Shown piece by piece: positions 19,687 to 29,358 of a DNA stretch of 64,000 nucleotides. The position numbers and the translations under genes are program-made. Within the stretch, counting starts at the first letter, position 1, and each line of letters opens with the position of its first letter. Source of the stretch: Lachnospiraceae bacterium (GTDB taxonomy: Bacteria; Bacillota; Clostridia; Lachnospirales; Lachnospiraceae); NCBI GenBank assembly GCA_017397645.1, contig JAFQIE010000021.1:1-64000 (forward strand). Direction: 5' to 3'. The notes beneath the pieces are model-generated. The model worked only from the letters and a program-made list of their open reading frames with translations. It had not been told where the DNA came from and made no database searches.

Positions 19687-20517
19687 ATGAAGATTAAATT
19701 CGTTGCAGATTCTTCTGCCAATTTGTTTTCCATGGACGGTGCAGACTTTTCCTCCGTTCCCATGAGAGTGCGTGCAGGAGACAAAGAATATATTGATAAT
19801 GATACTTTGGATATTCCACAGATGTTAAAGGAACTGGCTGAATATAGCGGTAAATCCGGCTCAGCCTGCCCCGGCATCGGCGAATGGACGGAAAGTTTTG
19901 GTGACGCAGACGTTGTGTTCGGAGCTGCTATTACCAGCGGTCTTTCCGGTTGTTATAACGCTGCAGCCGCCGCAGCCGAAGAATATGAAGCCGCTTACCC
20001 GGACAGAAAGGTGTTTATTCTGGACACGCTTTCTACCGGTCCCGAAATGGAAATCATTATGGAAAAATATAAAGAGCTGGCCGATGCAGGGAAATCCTTT
20101 GAAGAAGTAAAAATGGAAATCCGGGAATACAGCAAGCGTACACATCTGTTATTCTCCTTGGAGTCCCTGGATAATTTCGCCAAGAACGGACGTGTCAGTG
20201 TAACCGTTGCAAAGCTCGCCGGGCTCTTGGGTATCCGCATTATAGGCCGCGCCAGCGACGAGGGAACTTTGGAACCCCTGCATAAATGTCGTGGCGAACA
20301 CAACGCATTGAAACGCATCTTGTCCGGCATGAAGGAGGCCGGGTATACAGGAGGCAAAGTACGTTTGAGCCACACCTATAACCCCGCTGCAGCAGAGACT
20401 CTTCGCGATATGATTTTGAATGAATATCCTAAGGCAGACATCAGTATCCGGCCGAATTTAGGTCTATGTTGCTACTACGCCGAAGTGGGAGGCGTGTTGG
20501 TAGGATTCGAAAGTTAA
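19687..20517 (+). CDS. DegV family fatty-acid-binding protein
   Basis: The protein has 276 residues. The N-terminus MKIKFVADSSANL and the central SGLSGCYNAA and FSLESLDNFAKNGRVS motifs are typical of DegV (FakB-type) proteins. These bind fatty acids and, with FakA, deliver them for phosphorylation. ATG 19687 is preferred over an in-frame TTG one codon earlier; GAGAGG lies upstream. No fakA is seen in the window. It is a single gene closed by the terminator at 20533. Confidence 0.9.
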   Translation: MKIKFVADSSANLFSMDGADFSSVPMRVRAGDKEYIDNDTLDIPQMLKELAEYSGKSGSACPGIGEWTESFGDADVVFGAAITSGLSGCYNAAAAAAEEYEAAYPDRKVFILDTLSTGPEMEIIMEKYKELADAGKSFEEVKMEIREYSKRTHLLFSLESLDNFAKNGRVSVTVAKLAGLLGIRIIGRASDEGTLEPLHKCRGEHNALKRILSGMKEAGYTGGKVRLSHTYNPAAAETLRDMILNEYPKADISIRPNLGLCCYYAEVGGVLVGFES

Positions 20518-20532
20518 TTAAATTAAAAATAA

Positions 20533-20568
20533 ATGGGATGGTATCTCGAAAGGTACCATCCCATTATT
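20533..20568. terminator. Bidirectional terminator
   Basis: ATGGGATGGTA (20533-20543) pairs with TACCATCCCAT (20554-20564). The minus strand continues into TTTATTTTT and the plus strand into TATTTG. It closes the DegV gene and the minus-strand ABC importer operon. Confidence 0.65.
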
Positions 20569-20621
20569 TGTATCAACCTATTTCACAAATCCTACAATCC
20601 TTTTATTACGGATTGTAATAA

Positions 20622-21689
20622 TTAGTTCTCGCTGTAGTTAGGAGTGATAACGATTTCGCCAGACTTAATCTGGTCTACAATTGCAGTAACCTGCTCAGCA
20701 ACTTCTGCGGGTACGTTAGCGCTGAAAGGAGCCATGCTTACCACGCCGTCATGCAAACCGGGGAAGGTAACTCCGCCGTAGTTGCCAGCCTTGATCAGGT
20801 CGATCTGGGAAGAAATCATGAAAGGAATATCGATCAACATAGAGGTCAATACCAATTCAGGCTTCTCAATCAATGCAGACTGATCAGTGGTGTAGCCAAA
20901 GCAGAATACGTCCTTCTCGTTACAAGCTTCCAATACACCAAGTCCGGTGTGGTCACATGTCTGAAGGATTACGTCTACGCCTTCTTCGATCATAGCGATA
21001 GCGGTTTCTTTACCAAGTGCAGTGTCATCGAAAGTACCGGTGATAACGGTCTTTACTTCGATAGCAGGATCAATGCTTGCTACACCTTCGATGAATGCGT
21101 TCTTGTCGGACTGCTGGGTAGTGTTGTTACCACCACCAACGTAACCAACCTTGCCACTCTCGGTCATAAGTGCTGCAACAACACCACAAACGTATGCGCC
21201 TTCGCACTCACGATAGTCGGAGAACATGATGTTGGTAGGAAGCTCTTCCTCAGGAATATCTGCGGGAGCGTTACCGGTGATGAAGAAGTTTACATCAGGA
21301 TACTCTTCTGCTACTACACAGCAAGCATCGCCGTACTGAGCGCCATGGCCGAGTACGAAATCAAAACCACTTTCGCAGTAGTTTCTGAAGTACTCTTCTG
21401 CCTGGTCAGCAGTGATATTCTCGGTGTAAGCGGTTTCATAGTTACCCATTGCTTCAATTGCCTGCAAACCTACGTATGCAGTGTGGTTCCAAGATTCGTC
21501 AGTGATGGAACCGGGAAGGATAACAGCGATTTTCATCTCTGCTTCCTGTGCTTCAGAAGACTCTGCTACAGATGCAGCGGAACTTTCTACAGCTACGCTG
21601 GAATCTACTGCAGGAGCCTTTTCGCCACAGCCAGCCATCATACCGATAGCCATAACTGCGGACAGCAGTAATGCTACTACTTTTTTCAT
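20622..21689 (-). CDS. BMP-family ABC transporter substrate-binding lipoprotein (nucleoside-type)
   Basis: The protein has 355 residues. A lipoprotein signal peptide ends in MMAGC (Cys21), then a Ser/Ala/Glu-rich linker. The mature part is of the basic membrane protein / PnrA type (AVILPGSITDESWNHTAYVGLQAIE, GHGAQYGDACC, KVGYVGGGNN). This family binds purine nucleosides. The start follows AAGGAGG. It is the last gene of the importer operon, 65 bases after the second permease; extra copies of the binding protein are often needed. Confidence 0.9.
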   Translation of the reverse strand: MKKVVALLLSAVMAIGMMAGCGEKAPAVDSSVAVESSAASVAESSEAQEAEMKIAVILPGSITDESWNHTAYVGLQAIEAMGNYETAYTENITADQAEEYFRNYCESGFDFVLGHGAQYGDACCVVAEEYPDVNFFITGNAPADIPEEELPTNIMFSDYRECEGAYVCGVVAALMTESGKVGYVGGGNNTTQQSDKNAFIEGVASIDPAIEVKTVITGTFDDTALGKETAIAMIEEGVDVILQTCDHTGLGVLEACNEKDVFCFGYTTDQSALIEKPELVLTSMLIDIPFMISSQIDLIKAGNYGGVTFPGLHDGVVSMAPFSANVPAEVAEQVTAIVDQIKSGEIVITPNYSEN

Positions 21690-21754
21690 TGTTGTTTCCT
21701 CCTTGGAATAATGTGTTTTATATTATTATTTTTCTTCAAAATAATAAACGTAAG

Positions 21755-22684
21755 TTAACGGCTTTCCTTGTCAAAAGGAACACCAAGTTCTTTGGGTGCA
21801 CGGATATTGTGACCTGCCACAATTAACACCACCAGAGTAATCAGGTAAGGCAATGCGATGAAGAACTGATGAGGCACTACCGAACCCATAATCTGCAGAC
21901 GAAGCTGCAACGCCTGAATAGAACCAAAGCCGAAACCTGCGATGCACGCAACCACCGGATTCCATCTTGCCAAAATGACAATCGCCAGACAGATGAAACC
22001 TCTACCTGCGGAAATGACTTCTGTGAAGGAGCCTACGGTGCTCAGTGTCAAGGACGCTCCTGCCAATCCTGCCGTAAATCCACAGAACATGTAGGCAATC
22101 AAACGGTATCTTTGTACCTGTACACCGGAAGCCTGCGCTGCCTTAGGGTTCTCACCCACGGCCAGCATCTGTAAGCCCAGTTTCGTCTTTTTCATCACCA
22201 GCAAAGTAATCACTGCCAGTACGATGGAAAGATAGGTCAGAATATCCTGATTGAAAAACACCTCACCGATGACAGGAATCTCAGACAAACCGGGAATCTT
22301 AATGGGCTTAAAAGTTTCAATTTTTTCGGATGCGATAGACACACCGAAAATCTTACGGTTCAGGAAATTGGTAAATCCTGCCGCAAAAATATTAAACATA
22401 ATACCTATGATGGACTGGTCCTGCTTAAAATAAATGGACCATGCTGCAACCAAAAGGCTGCTAATCATACCTGCAATGGCTCCCATCAGCACCCCCAACC
22501 ACAGGTTGCCGGAGCGAAGGGCAAAAAGGTAAGAGAAAAAGGCACCGAAAATAATTTCGCCCTCAATACAAATACCTACCACGCCGGCTTTCTCTGAAAC
22601 ACAATCCCCTACGGAGCCATAAATCAGAGGCACGCCCTGACGCATACCGGAAGCAAAAAGAGCTGTCAAGAAACTCGCATTCAT
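21755..22684 (-). CDS. ABC transporter permease, nucleoside/BMP type (second subunit)
   Basis: The protein has 309 residues with about eight or more hydrophobic segments and the BPD_transp_2 motif region (GENPKAAQASGVQVQRYRL). Family members pair with BMP lipoproteins for nucleoside uptake. Its start overlaps the stop of the upstream permease by four bases (ATGA), so translation is coupled. Confidence 0.9.
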   Translation of the reverse strand: MNASFLTALFASGMRQGVPLIYGSVGDCVSEKAGVVGICIEGEIIFGAFFSYLFALRSGNLWLGVLMGAIAGMISSLLVAAWSIYFKQDQSIIGIMFNIFAAGFTNFLNRKIFGVSIASEKIETFKPIKIPGLSEIPVIGEVFFNQDILTYLSIVLAVITLLVMKKTKLGLQMLAVGENPKAAQASGVQVQRYRLIAYMFCGFTAGLAGASLTLSTVGSFTEVISAGRGFICLAIVILARWNPVVACIAGFGFGSIQALQLRLQIMGSVVPHQFFIALPYLITLVVLIVAGHNIRAPKELGVPFDKESR

Positions 22685-23721
22685 TTCTCTTTCCCTCCTT
22701 TTCTTCTTTTGACCTTACCATCACTGATTGCCATACCCATAAGGATGAACAACACAATCAATGCCTGCAACACCTGCGTAAAAGACTCAGGAATTCCCGT
22801 ATCCGTCTGCATCATGGAAGAACCGGAGGTAAGGAGCGCCATCAAAAAGGATGCAATCACCAGGCCCACGGGATGCAGACTACCAAGCATCGCCACCACA
22901 ATTCCACTGAATCCGTAATCGCCGGCAGTGGATTCGGTCAATCTTCTGGTATTACCGCTAATCTGTGCTGCACCTGCGATACCACAGAACGCACCACTGA
23001 TGGCCATGGAAAGGAAATAGTACAACTTGGTATTGATACCACTGTACTTGGCCGCCTTGATACTACCACCCACCGTGCGCAGGTTGAAACCAAACTTGGT
23101 CTTAGCCATCACGATGGCATACACCACCACCAACACAAGGGCAATCACAACACCCCAAGTGATACGGGTGCCCTCAAATAGTTTGGGCAACATCTTCACG
23201 ATTCTGGGAGAACGGATCTCTCCATCCGTTCGAAGATGATAAAACAAAATATAATTGATGGCCTGCACCGCGATATAATTCAACATCAAAGTTACCACGA
23301 TTTCGCTGGCACCGAAACGGGTTTTCATAAAGCCCGCAATGGCCGCCCAAAAAGCACCAAAAATCATAGCAACCAAAAACCCAACAGGCAGAGAAAACGC
23401 ACCCAACGCTTCGCCTATGGGCGGGATACCAATCAATGTCATACCCAGCGCACCCATCAGCATCTGTCCCTGACCACCTAAGTTATTTAATTTAGCATGA
23501 AAGGTAAAGGAAACACCGATACCAATCAACAAAAGCGGAATAAAATGAATGAACACGCCTCCGATATTACCCAAAGAAGTCATGGGTTTCACCAGCATAC
23601 TATAATATGCGGTTAAGGGGTTTGCCCCGGAAAGCAATATAATCACTGCACCTGCCAACATCGCAGTCAAAACGGCCAAAAGCAGGATGCCGATTCTTTG
23701 TAATCCTTTTTTCGTTATCAT
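22681..23721 (-). CDS. ABC transporter permease, nucleoside/BMP type (first subunit)
   Basis: The protein has 346 residues and is strongly hydrophobic. It carries the EAA-like loop of this permease group (TVGGSIKAAKYSGINTKLYY) near residues 215-235. A short basic tail (KVKRRKGGKEK) lies in the cytosol. Its start overlaps the ATPase stop by four bases. With the next permease it should form the membrane channel of a purine nucleoside importer. Confidence 0.9.
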   Translation of the reverse strand: MITKKGLQRIGILLLAVLTAMLAGAVIILLSGANPLTAYYSMLVKPMTSLGNIGGVFIHFIPLLLIGIGVSFTFHAKLNNLGGQGQMLMGALGMTLIGIPPIGEALGAFSLPVGFLVAMIFGAFWAAIAGFMKTRFGASEIVVTLMLNYIAVQAINYILFYHLRTDGEIRSPRIVKMLPKLFEGTRITWGVVIALVLVVVYAIVMAKTKFGFNLRTVGGSIKAAKYSGINTKLYYFLSMAISGAFCGIAGAAQISGNTRRLTESTAGDYGFSGIVVAMLGSLHPVGLVIASFLMALLTSGSSMMQTDTGIPESFTQVLQALIVLFILMGMAISDGKVKRRKGGKEK

Positions 23722-25235
23722 GCTTTTTCCCCCATCATCATCAGTATGATCTCTTCCTGGGTTGTCTGTTCAGGAACTCTCTCACCGACTACTTTTCCTC
23801 GATTTAACACGACTATTCTATCGGAAATCGTGAACAACTCTTCCATATCACCGGAGAACAGAATGGTACTGGTACCCTCCTGCTTCGCCTTGGTAATTTG
23901 ATTTCTCACAAAGCATGCCGCCTTCACATCCAAGCCTCTGGTGGGATAAGAACAAATCAGCACCTCAGGTTTCTTCTTCAATTCTCTGGAAAGAATGAAC
24001 TTCTGCAAATTACCACCGGAAAGGTTGGCACTTCTCTCCAAAGGTCCGGTGGTACGTACATCATATTCGCTGATGGCACCAATGGACTGATGCACCACCT
24101 GTTTGGTATCGATCATGCCATTTTTAGTGGGGAAATGCGCCTTGCGCAAAAGCCAGTTTTCGTACAACATAAAATCCGGCACGGTACCCACTCCGTTGCG
24201 TTCCGCAGGAATGTACCCCACACCATTTTTAATGAAATCTGCGGGGCGGTTGGGACGCAGGGACTTTCCCTTGATGGAAATAGAACCTGCAATAACCTTC
24301 CTGACGCCTGCCAGAACCTCTGCCAATTCGTTTTGTCCATTGCCCTCTACGCCTGCGATACCAATGATTTCGCCTTTGTAAACCTCAAGATCTACACCGT
24401 CCAAGGTTTTTGCTTTACGGTCATCATAGGCTTCAATGCCACGACAGGAAAATACCACCTCATCCTGAGGTTTCTGCTTCACATAACCGGACATATCCGG
24501 CACATTGTCGCCGGACATCATCTTGACGATAGCATTTTTGTCTGCCTCTTTCGTTATCAGATGCCCGCACATTTTACCATGCGCCAAAACATCCACTCTG
24601 TCGCTGATTTCTATGATTTCGTCCAATTTATGACTGATAAAGATGACACCCTTGCCCTCTTTGGTCATATTGCGGATGATGGAAAACAACGCCTCACACT
24701 CTTGGGGCAAAAGCACTGCGGTAGGCTCATCCAGGATCAAAATATCTGCACCGGTATACAATAACTTCAGAATTTCTACCTTCTGCTGCATGCTGATGCT
24801 GAGCTGCTCTACAGGACAGTGAATGTCCACATCGATACCGTAGCGCGCTTTGATTTCCTCCAGGGAAGCAGCAATTCTCTTTTGATTCACCAAACTAAAC
24901 GGGCTGGTCTTACTGATCAGACAAATGTTCTCTATGGCATTGCATCTGCCCACCAGCATGAAATGCTGATGCACCATACCAATGCCCTTGTTCAAGGCAT
25001 AGCGGGGAGAAGCAATCTTTGTTTCCTTACCGCGGATTTCAATTCGTCCTGCATCAGGGCGGTAAATACCATAAATGATATTCATCAGTGTACTTTTTCC
25101 GGCACCGTTTTCGCCCAGCAGGGCCAATACTTCGCCTTCGTACAGTTCCAAACTAATGTCATCATTGGCTACCACTTTGCCAAAAGTTTTGGTGATTCCT
25201 TCAATTTTTAATAAACTCTTTTTCTTGTTATCCAT
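23718..25235 (-). CDS. ABC transporter ATP-binding protein, double ATPase (nucleoside/BMP type)
   Basis: The protein has 505 residues with two fused nucleotide-binding domains, as in sugar and nucleoside importers. The first has Walker A GENGAGKST (about residue 40), Walker B ILILDEPTAVL and the signature region LSISMQQKVEIL. The second has a degenerate Walker A (GVEGNGQNE) but a good signature LSGGNLQKFIL. The start has only a weak AAGGTG site and overlaps the preceding stop by one base, so coupling to the upstream 5-FCL-like gene is likely. Confidence 0.92.
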   Translation of the reverse strand: MDNKKKSLLKIEGITKTFGKVVANDDISLELYEGEVLALLGENGAGKSTLMNIIYGIYRPDAGRIEIRGKETKIASPRYALNKGIGMVHQHFMLVGRCNAIENICLISKTSPFSLVNQKRIAASLEEIKARYGIDVDIHCPVEQLSISMQQKVEILKLLYTGADILILDEPTAVLLPQECEALFSIIRNMTKEGKGVIFISHKLDEIIEISDRVDVLAHGKMCGHLITKEADKNAIVKMMSGDNVPDMSGYVKQKPQDEVVFSCRGIEAYDDRKAKTLDGVDLEVYKGEIIGIAGVEGNGQNELAEVLAGVRKVIAGSISIKGKSLRPNRPADFIKNGVGYIPAERNGVGTVPDFMLYENWLLRKAHFPTKNGMIDTKQVVHQSIGAISEYDVRTTGPLERSANLSGGNLQKFILSRELKKKPEVLICSYPTRGLDVKAACFVRNQITKAKQEGTSTILFSGDMEELFTISDRIVVLNRGKVVGERVPEQTTQEEIILMMMGEKA

Positions 25236-25987
25236 TATTTACAATGCACCTTACACCAAAGTTCCTGAATGGGGGGAATCTGCTCACGCATACCGGGAGC
25301 TAATCTGTTCCAAAGAATACCCTTGCTGGGCCTGGGGAACTCGTGACGGGTCTCAATAATCTGTGTAGGTGTCACGATATAATCAATGGCTGTATCGTAA
25401 TCTTCTACTTCTACGGGCACATCTGCCACCTGGCAATCATGTCCTGCACCGATAATTACAGTTGAAGCATCTGCAATTCCCATGGTGGAAAGCATCGCCC
25501 ACTCTAAGTCGAAATAACCATGTCCCTTACCAAAACGGATACCACTGGGAGTGATTGCAGAAGCACCGGTTACCATCATGTCAATATGTCCTACGGACTC
25601 CTTCAACTGTTCCAGTGTCTGATGTTTCCAGTAACGGGATACACCGTCAAGTAGGGAAGCTACTTCCTCTTTGCCCTCCGGAATCTGCTCGGGCTTAATG
25701 AGGAAGAATCCTCTGGTAATACCATAATTGGTCATAACCACAGTCTTCTTATCGCGGAACGCCTGCTCTCTCAAAGTCTCCAGATTATTGTCAGGAGTGA
25801 TAAAGATAACCTTCGCGTTCTTGTACATATCGGTTGCGCAAAGAAGTGCAGTTCCCTTTTCGCTGCCTTCATAGTCGCAGATAAACTCGGAAAACTGCCA
25901 GCTGAACTTGGAGTCCGGCTTCGCTACCTTCAACAATTCCTCCCAAATACGTACTCTTTCTGTTTTTGCATCCACTCTCTTTTCCAT
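25235..25987 (-). CDS. 5-formyltetrahydrofolate cyclo-ligase-like protein
   Basis: The protein has 250 residues. The C-terminal half holds the 5-FCL signature (GIRFGKGHGYFDLEWAML) and ends with a segment about PRPSKGILWNRL. The known enzyme converts 5-formyl-THF to methenyl-THF with ATP. This member is longer than typical cyclo-ligases (about 180-200) and is embedded between adenine deaminase and the nucleoside importer genes. A role in purine metabolism, or with a purine-like substrate, is therefore as likely as folate repair. Confidence 0.8.
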   Translation of the reverse strand: MEKRVDAKTERVRIWEELLKVAKPDSKFSWQFSEFICDYEGSEKGTALLCATDMYKNAKVIFITPDNNLETLREQAFRDKKTVVMTNYGITRGFFLIKPEQIPEGKEEVASLLDGVSRYWKHQTLEQLKESVGHIDMMVTGASAITPSGIRFGKGHGYFDLEWAMLSTMGIADASTVIIGAGHDCQVADVPVEVEDYDTAIDYIVTPTQIIETRHEFPRPSKGILWNRLAPGMREQIPPIQELWCKVHCK

Positions 25988-26117
25988 CGTGATACCCTTT
26001 CTTTTGTGTTAATACTTTGTTGTTTATTTTTAAATTGCTCTTGCGTTTCAATGTTACAATTTGTGTTTCCATATATGATACAAGATGTGTTTCTAATTAG
26101 ATTTCATCCTTGTATTT

Positions 26118-27800
26118 TTACTGCACCTTCACAATTCCCTTTGTGGTCAACTTAATCTCCGGGATAACGGGCAAGGACATAAAACTCAGGGACATGAAGG
26201 GGTCTACGCCTTCCTTGACGCCTTGACTGTAAGCTACTGCCTTTGCACTTTCCAGACATTCGTTGATTTCTTCCAAACTTCGGTTGCTCATCAAACCGGC
26301 AATTTCTAACATCACCTCGCCGGTGACTGTGCCCTGATCAACCACCACGATGCCGCCCTGATTCTCCAATAGGCGATTCACCGCAAACACCATGTCTTCT
26401 TCGCTACATCCAACCACAATAATATTGTGGGAATCGTGGGAAATAGAAGTAGCCACAGCACCCTGCTTCAGGCCGTACCCCTGAAGGTATCCCAGCCCGA
26501 TATGTCCTGTGCCTTTGTGGCGTTCAATGACCGCAATCTTCAGCACATCATTTTCCACATCAATGGACTCTCTCGTTCCCATATCCTTGGTCACAATGGA
26601 GCCCGGCAAAACGCCGATACAGCCCAGCGCTTCGTTGCTTACCAAATCGTCCCTGCTGATAGGTGACATATGGAAAGTATGCAAGGCCAAGGTGTCCAAA
26701 TCTGCATCTATCTCAGGTACCTCCACAGGACTCACCTGCCCTGCATCATACACCACTTTTCCGCACTTCAACACCTTTTCGATGGTAAAGTCGTCGAAAT
26801 TGTCGATGATGACCATATCTGCAAGATAGCCGGGAGCGATGGCACCACGGTCTGTCATTTTATAGTATCGGGCCGCCGTGTGTCCCGCCGTCTTAACCGC
26901 GATAATGGGATCTACGCCATATTTATGAATGGCCTCTTTGATAATATAATCAATATGGCCCTTTTCCAGCAAATCATTGGGGTGTTTGTCGTCTGTGCAG
27001 AACATGGTACGGTTCTCATATCCCCGTTGAATCAAAGGCGCCAGTGCCTCCAGATTCTTCGCCGCCGTTCCTTCTCTGATTTGAATGTATTGGCCTAAGC
27101 GAATTTTCTCCATAGCTTCGTCCAGCTCGGAACACTCATGGTCGGAATAAATACCCGCCGCCACATAGGCATTCAATGCCTTGCCGGTCAGCCCCGGGGC
27201 ATGTCCATCAATGGGACGATTGTGCCCCTGTGCCGCCACCAATTTTGCCAACACATCTTTATCTGTATGCGTCACACCATACGCATTCATCATCTCTGCC
27301 AATCCCATCACATTGGGTCTGTCATAAAAAGGCTCAATGTCCTGTGCTGTCAGTACCGCCCCAGACTCATCTAATGGAGTAGCCGGCACACAGGAGGGCA
27401 ACATCAACTTCACATCCACAGGCAATCCTGCGGTAGCCTGCAACATATATTCGATACCATCCGTGCCCATTACATTAGCAATCTCATGAGGGTCTGCAAT
27501 CACTGTGGTGGTACCATGAGGTACCACTGCCTTCACAAACTCTGCAGGAGCCACCAAACTGGATTCCAAATGAATATGGGCATCAATAAAGCCGGGACAA
27601 ACGATCTTCCCGGTCATATCCAAAACCGCCTCACCGTCGTACTCGCCGATGCCCACTACACGTCCCTGTGCAATGGCAATATCCCCCTGTAAAAGTTCTT
27701 CTGTGTAAACATTTACATAGGAAGCATTCTTCAGTACCAAATCTGCTTTTACTTCGCCGGTTGCGGCCTTAATCATTGCAATTTTTTCATTCATTTCCAT
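26118..27800 (-). CDS. ade: Adenine deaminase
   Basis: The protein has 560 residues, close to the family's usual 570-600. The amidohydrolase metal site is seen as FIDAHIHLESSLV, with further motifs in IADPHEIANVMG, DGHAPGL and FCTDDKHP. The reaction is adenine to hypoxanthine plus ammonia in the cytosol. The C-terminal half matches adenine deaminases (SISHDSHNIIVVGC). It is first in a minus-strand series followed by the 5-FCL-like gene and the nucleoside importer, so the set is a purine uptake and salvage module. Confidence 0.93.
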   Translation of the reverse strand: MEMNEKIAMIKAATGEVKADLVLKNASYVNVYTEELLQGDIAIAQGRVVGIGEYDGEAVLDMTGKIVCPGFIDAHIHLESSLVAPAEFVKAVVPHGTTTVIADPHEIANVMGTDGIEYMLQATAGLPVDVKLMLPSCVPATPLDESGAVLTAQDIEPFYDRPNVMGLAEMMNAYGVTHTDKDVLAKLVAAQGHNRPIDGHAPGLTGKALNAYVAAGIYSDHECSELDEAMEKIRLGQYIQIREGTAAKNLEALAPLIQRGYENRTMFCTDDKHPNDLLEKGHIDYIIKEAIHKYGVDPIIAVKTAGHTAARYYKMTDRGAIAPGYLADMVIIDNFDDFTIEKVLKCGKVVYDAGQVSPVEVPEIDADLDTLALHTFHMSPISRDDLVSNEALGCIGVLPGSIVTKDMGTRESIDVENDVLKIAVIERHKGTGHIGLGYLQGYGLKQGAVATSISHDSHNIIVVGCSEEDMVFAVNRLLENQGGIVVVDQGTVTGEVMLEIAGLMSNRSLEEINECLESAKAVAYSQGVKEGVDPFMSLSFMSLPVIPEIKLTTKGIVKVQ

Positions 27801-27825
27801 AAATCTAATAACCTAAAACTTACGA

Positions 27826-27845
27826 CCTGCGTACCCTCACGCAGG
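27826..27845 (-). other. Leader hairpin upstream of adenine deaminase
   Basis: A perfect 7-bp stem (CCTGCGT / ACGCAGG) with a 6-base loop lies 26 bases upstream of the ade start. A TATAAT element on the minus strand (27892-27887), with a weak -35 (TATGCA), would place it in the leader. It does not match the purine or PRPP riboswitch patterns I know. Confidence 0.35.
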
Positions 27846-27924
27846 CAAAATACTCAAAAAACAAAATTCCACACAAAGATAGACAAATTATAGCATATTT
27901 CTTCTCTTCTGCATAGACATTTTT

Positions 27925-29289
27925 TTATACTTCATTCATTGTTCCCATAACTTTTTTAAACTGAAACGTGAACAACACTGCGGTGAACGACACAGCAATA
28001 ACATCTGCCACCGGCTCTGCCAAATATACCGCTTTCACCTGGTCTTCCACAAGCCGTGGCATGACATATATCAAGGGAAGAAGTAACACAAATTTTCTCA
28101 CCACCGCAACAATGATAGAGTTCTTCGCTTCGCCCAGTGATGTGAAGGCCATTTGACAGGCGATTTGTATTCCAAAAATACCCAATCCTCCCATATAAAT
28201 GCGTAGCATCGGCGCCGAAAAAGCAACCAAGTCAGCATCAGGAGTAAAGATGCTGACAAACGCCTCCGGGGCTAACATAATAGCCAACCAAAGCAGTAGC
28301 GAATATGTCAAACAAGTCCGCAGAAGTAAATGGAAGGCATTTTTCACACGTTCTCTATTCCCAGCACCGAAATTATAACTCAAAATGGGCTGTGCTCCCT
28401 GCGCAACACCCTGCATCGGAAGCATCGCAAACTGCATCACGCTGGTTAAAATAGTCATAGCGCCCACTGCAATATCTCCACCGTAGTGAAGTAAAGATGA
28501 ATTGAAACATATTGAAATTACGCTCTCACTGGCTTGCATAATAAAGGCTGCAAGTCCTAAGGTGATACAGGGTAAAATCACCTTTGTCCGAAGGCGTAGA
28601 TTTTGTTTTTTGATGTGAAGCAATGTCTTTCTTCCATAAAGAAACGACATTACCCAAATGCAAGAGATGGCTTGTGATAAAATCGTTGCAAGCGCAGCGC
28701 CTTTCACTCCCATGCCAAAGCCAAATATAAATATTGGATCCAACGCAATATTGCACGCCGCGCCAATGAGAACCGATACCATAGAGATTTTAGTAAATCC
28801 CTGCGCCGTAATGAAGGTATTCATCCCCAAAGTTAACTGTACGAACAGTGTTCCAAGCGCGTATATGTTCATGTAGTCTGCGGCATACACAATCGTATTT
28901 TCACTGGCACCAAATGCCAACAACAACTCTTCGTTCCACAGAAGTAAAACTGCAGTAATCACAATTGAAACCACCAACTGCAACGCAAAACAATTACCCA
29001 GAATCTTTTCCGCTGATTCGTGGTCCTGTTTGCCCATATAGATAGACGCTCTAGGTGCTCCACCGGAACTGACCAATGCGGCAAAGGCGGACACTAACAT
29101 GATAAGTGGCATACAGACACCCACGCCGGTCAATGCCAAACTACCCTCCACAGGAATATGTCCGATATATATCCGGTCTACCACATTGTATAGCATATTA
29201 ATAAGCTGAGCAATTACCGTTGGAACGGACAGTTTGAACAATAATCGTCCAATAGATTCCGTCCCCAAAAAATCTTTATTATCGTGCAT
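27925..29289 (-). CDS. MATE family efflux transporter
   Basis: The protein has 454 residues and about 12 helices, in two matching halves. The N-terminus TESIGRLLFKLSVPTVIAQLINMLYNVVDRIYIG is characteristic of the DinF/NorM-type MATE family common in Clostridia. It should export drugs or metabolites with Na+ or H+. The start follows AAGGAG. It stands alone; substrate unknown. Confidence 0.9.
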   Translation of the reverse strand: MHDNKDFLGTESIGRLLFKLSVPTVIAQLINMLYNVVDRIYIGHIPVEGSLALTGVGVCMPLIMLVSAFAALVSSGGAPRASIYMGKQDHESAEKILGNCFALQLVVSIVITAVLLLWNEELLLAFGASENTIVYAADYMNIYALGTLFVQLTLGMNTFITAQGFTKISMVSVLIGAACNIALDPIFIFGFGMGVKGAALATILSQAISCIWVMSFLYGRKTLLHIKKQNLRLRTKVILPCITLGLAAFIMQASESVISICFNSSLLHYGGDIAVGAMTILTSVMQFAMLPMQGVAQGAQPILSYNFGAGNRERVKNAFHLLLRTCLTYSLLLWLAIMLAPEAFVSIFTPDADLVAFSAPMLRIYMGGLGIFGIQIACQMAFTSLGEAKNSIIVAVVRKFVLLLPLIYVMPRLVEDQVKAVYLAEPVADVIAVSFTAVLFTFQFKKVMGTMNEV

Positions 29290-29305
29290 ATACCATTTCT
29301 CCTTA

Positions 29306-29337
29306 CAAAAACCCCGATGCTATAAAAGCACCGGGGT
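29306..29337 (-). terminator. Terminator of the aminotransferase gene
   Basis: On the minus strand ACCCCGGTGCT pairs with AGCATCGGGGT across TTTTAT-like loop bases and runs directly into TTTTT. It lies between the aminotransferase stop and the MATE start. Confidence 0.75.
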
Positions 29338-29358
29338 ACCCGATTCGCTTGCAATCAA

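Noticed and set aside
20751..21671. Long plus-strand frame opposite the BMP lipoprotein
   Set aside because: It is Cys-rich, has no ribosome binding site and lies entirely on the complement of a well-supported gene. The long plus-strand frames opposite the butyrate genes were rejected for the same reason.
27801..27924. Purine or PRPP riboswitch before adenine deaminase
   Set aside because: Only a small 7-bp hairpin is present. The conserved core sequences of purine and PRPP riboswitches are not visible.
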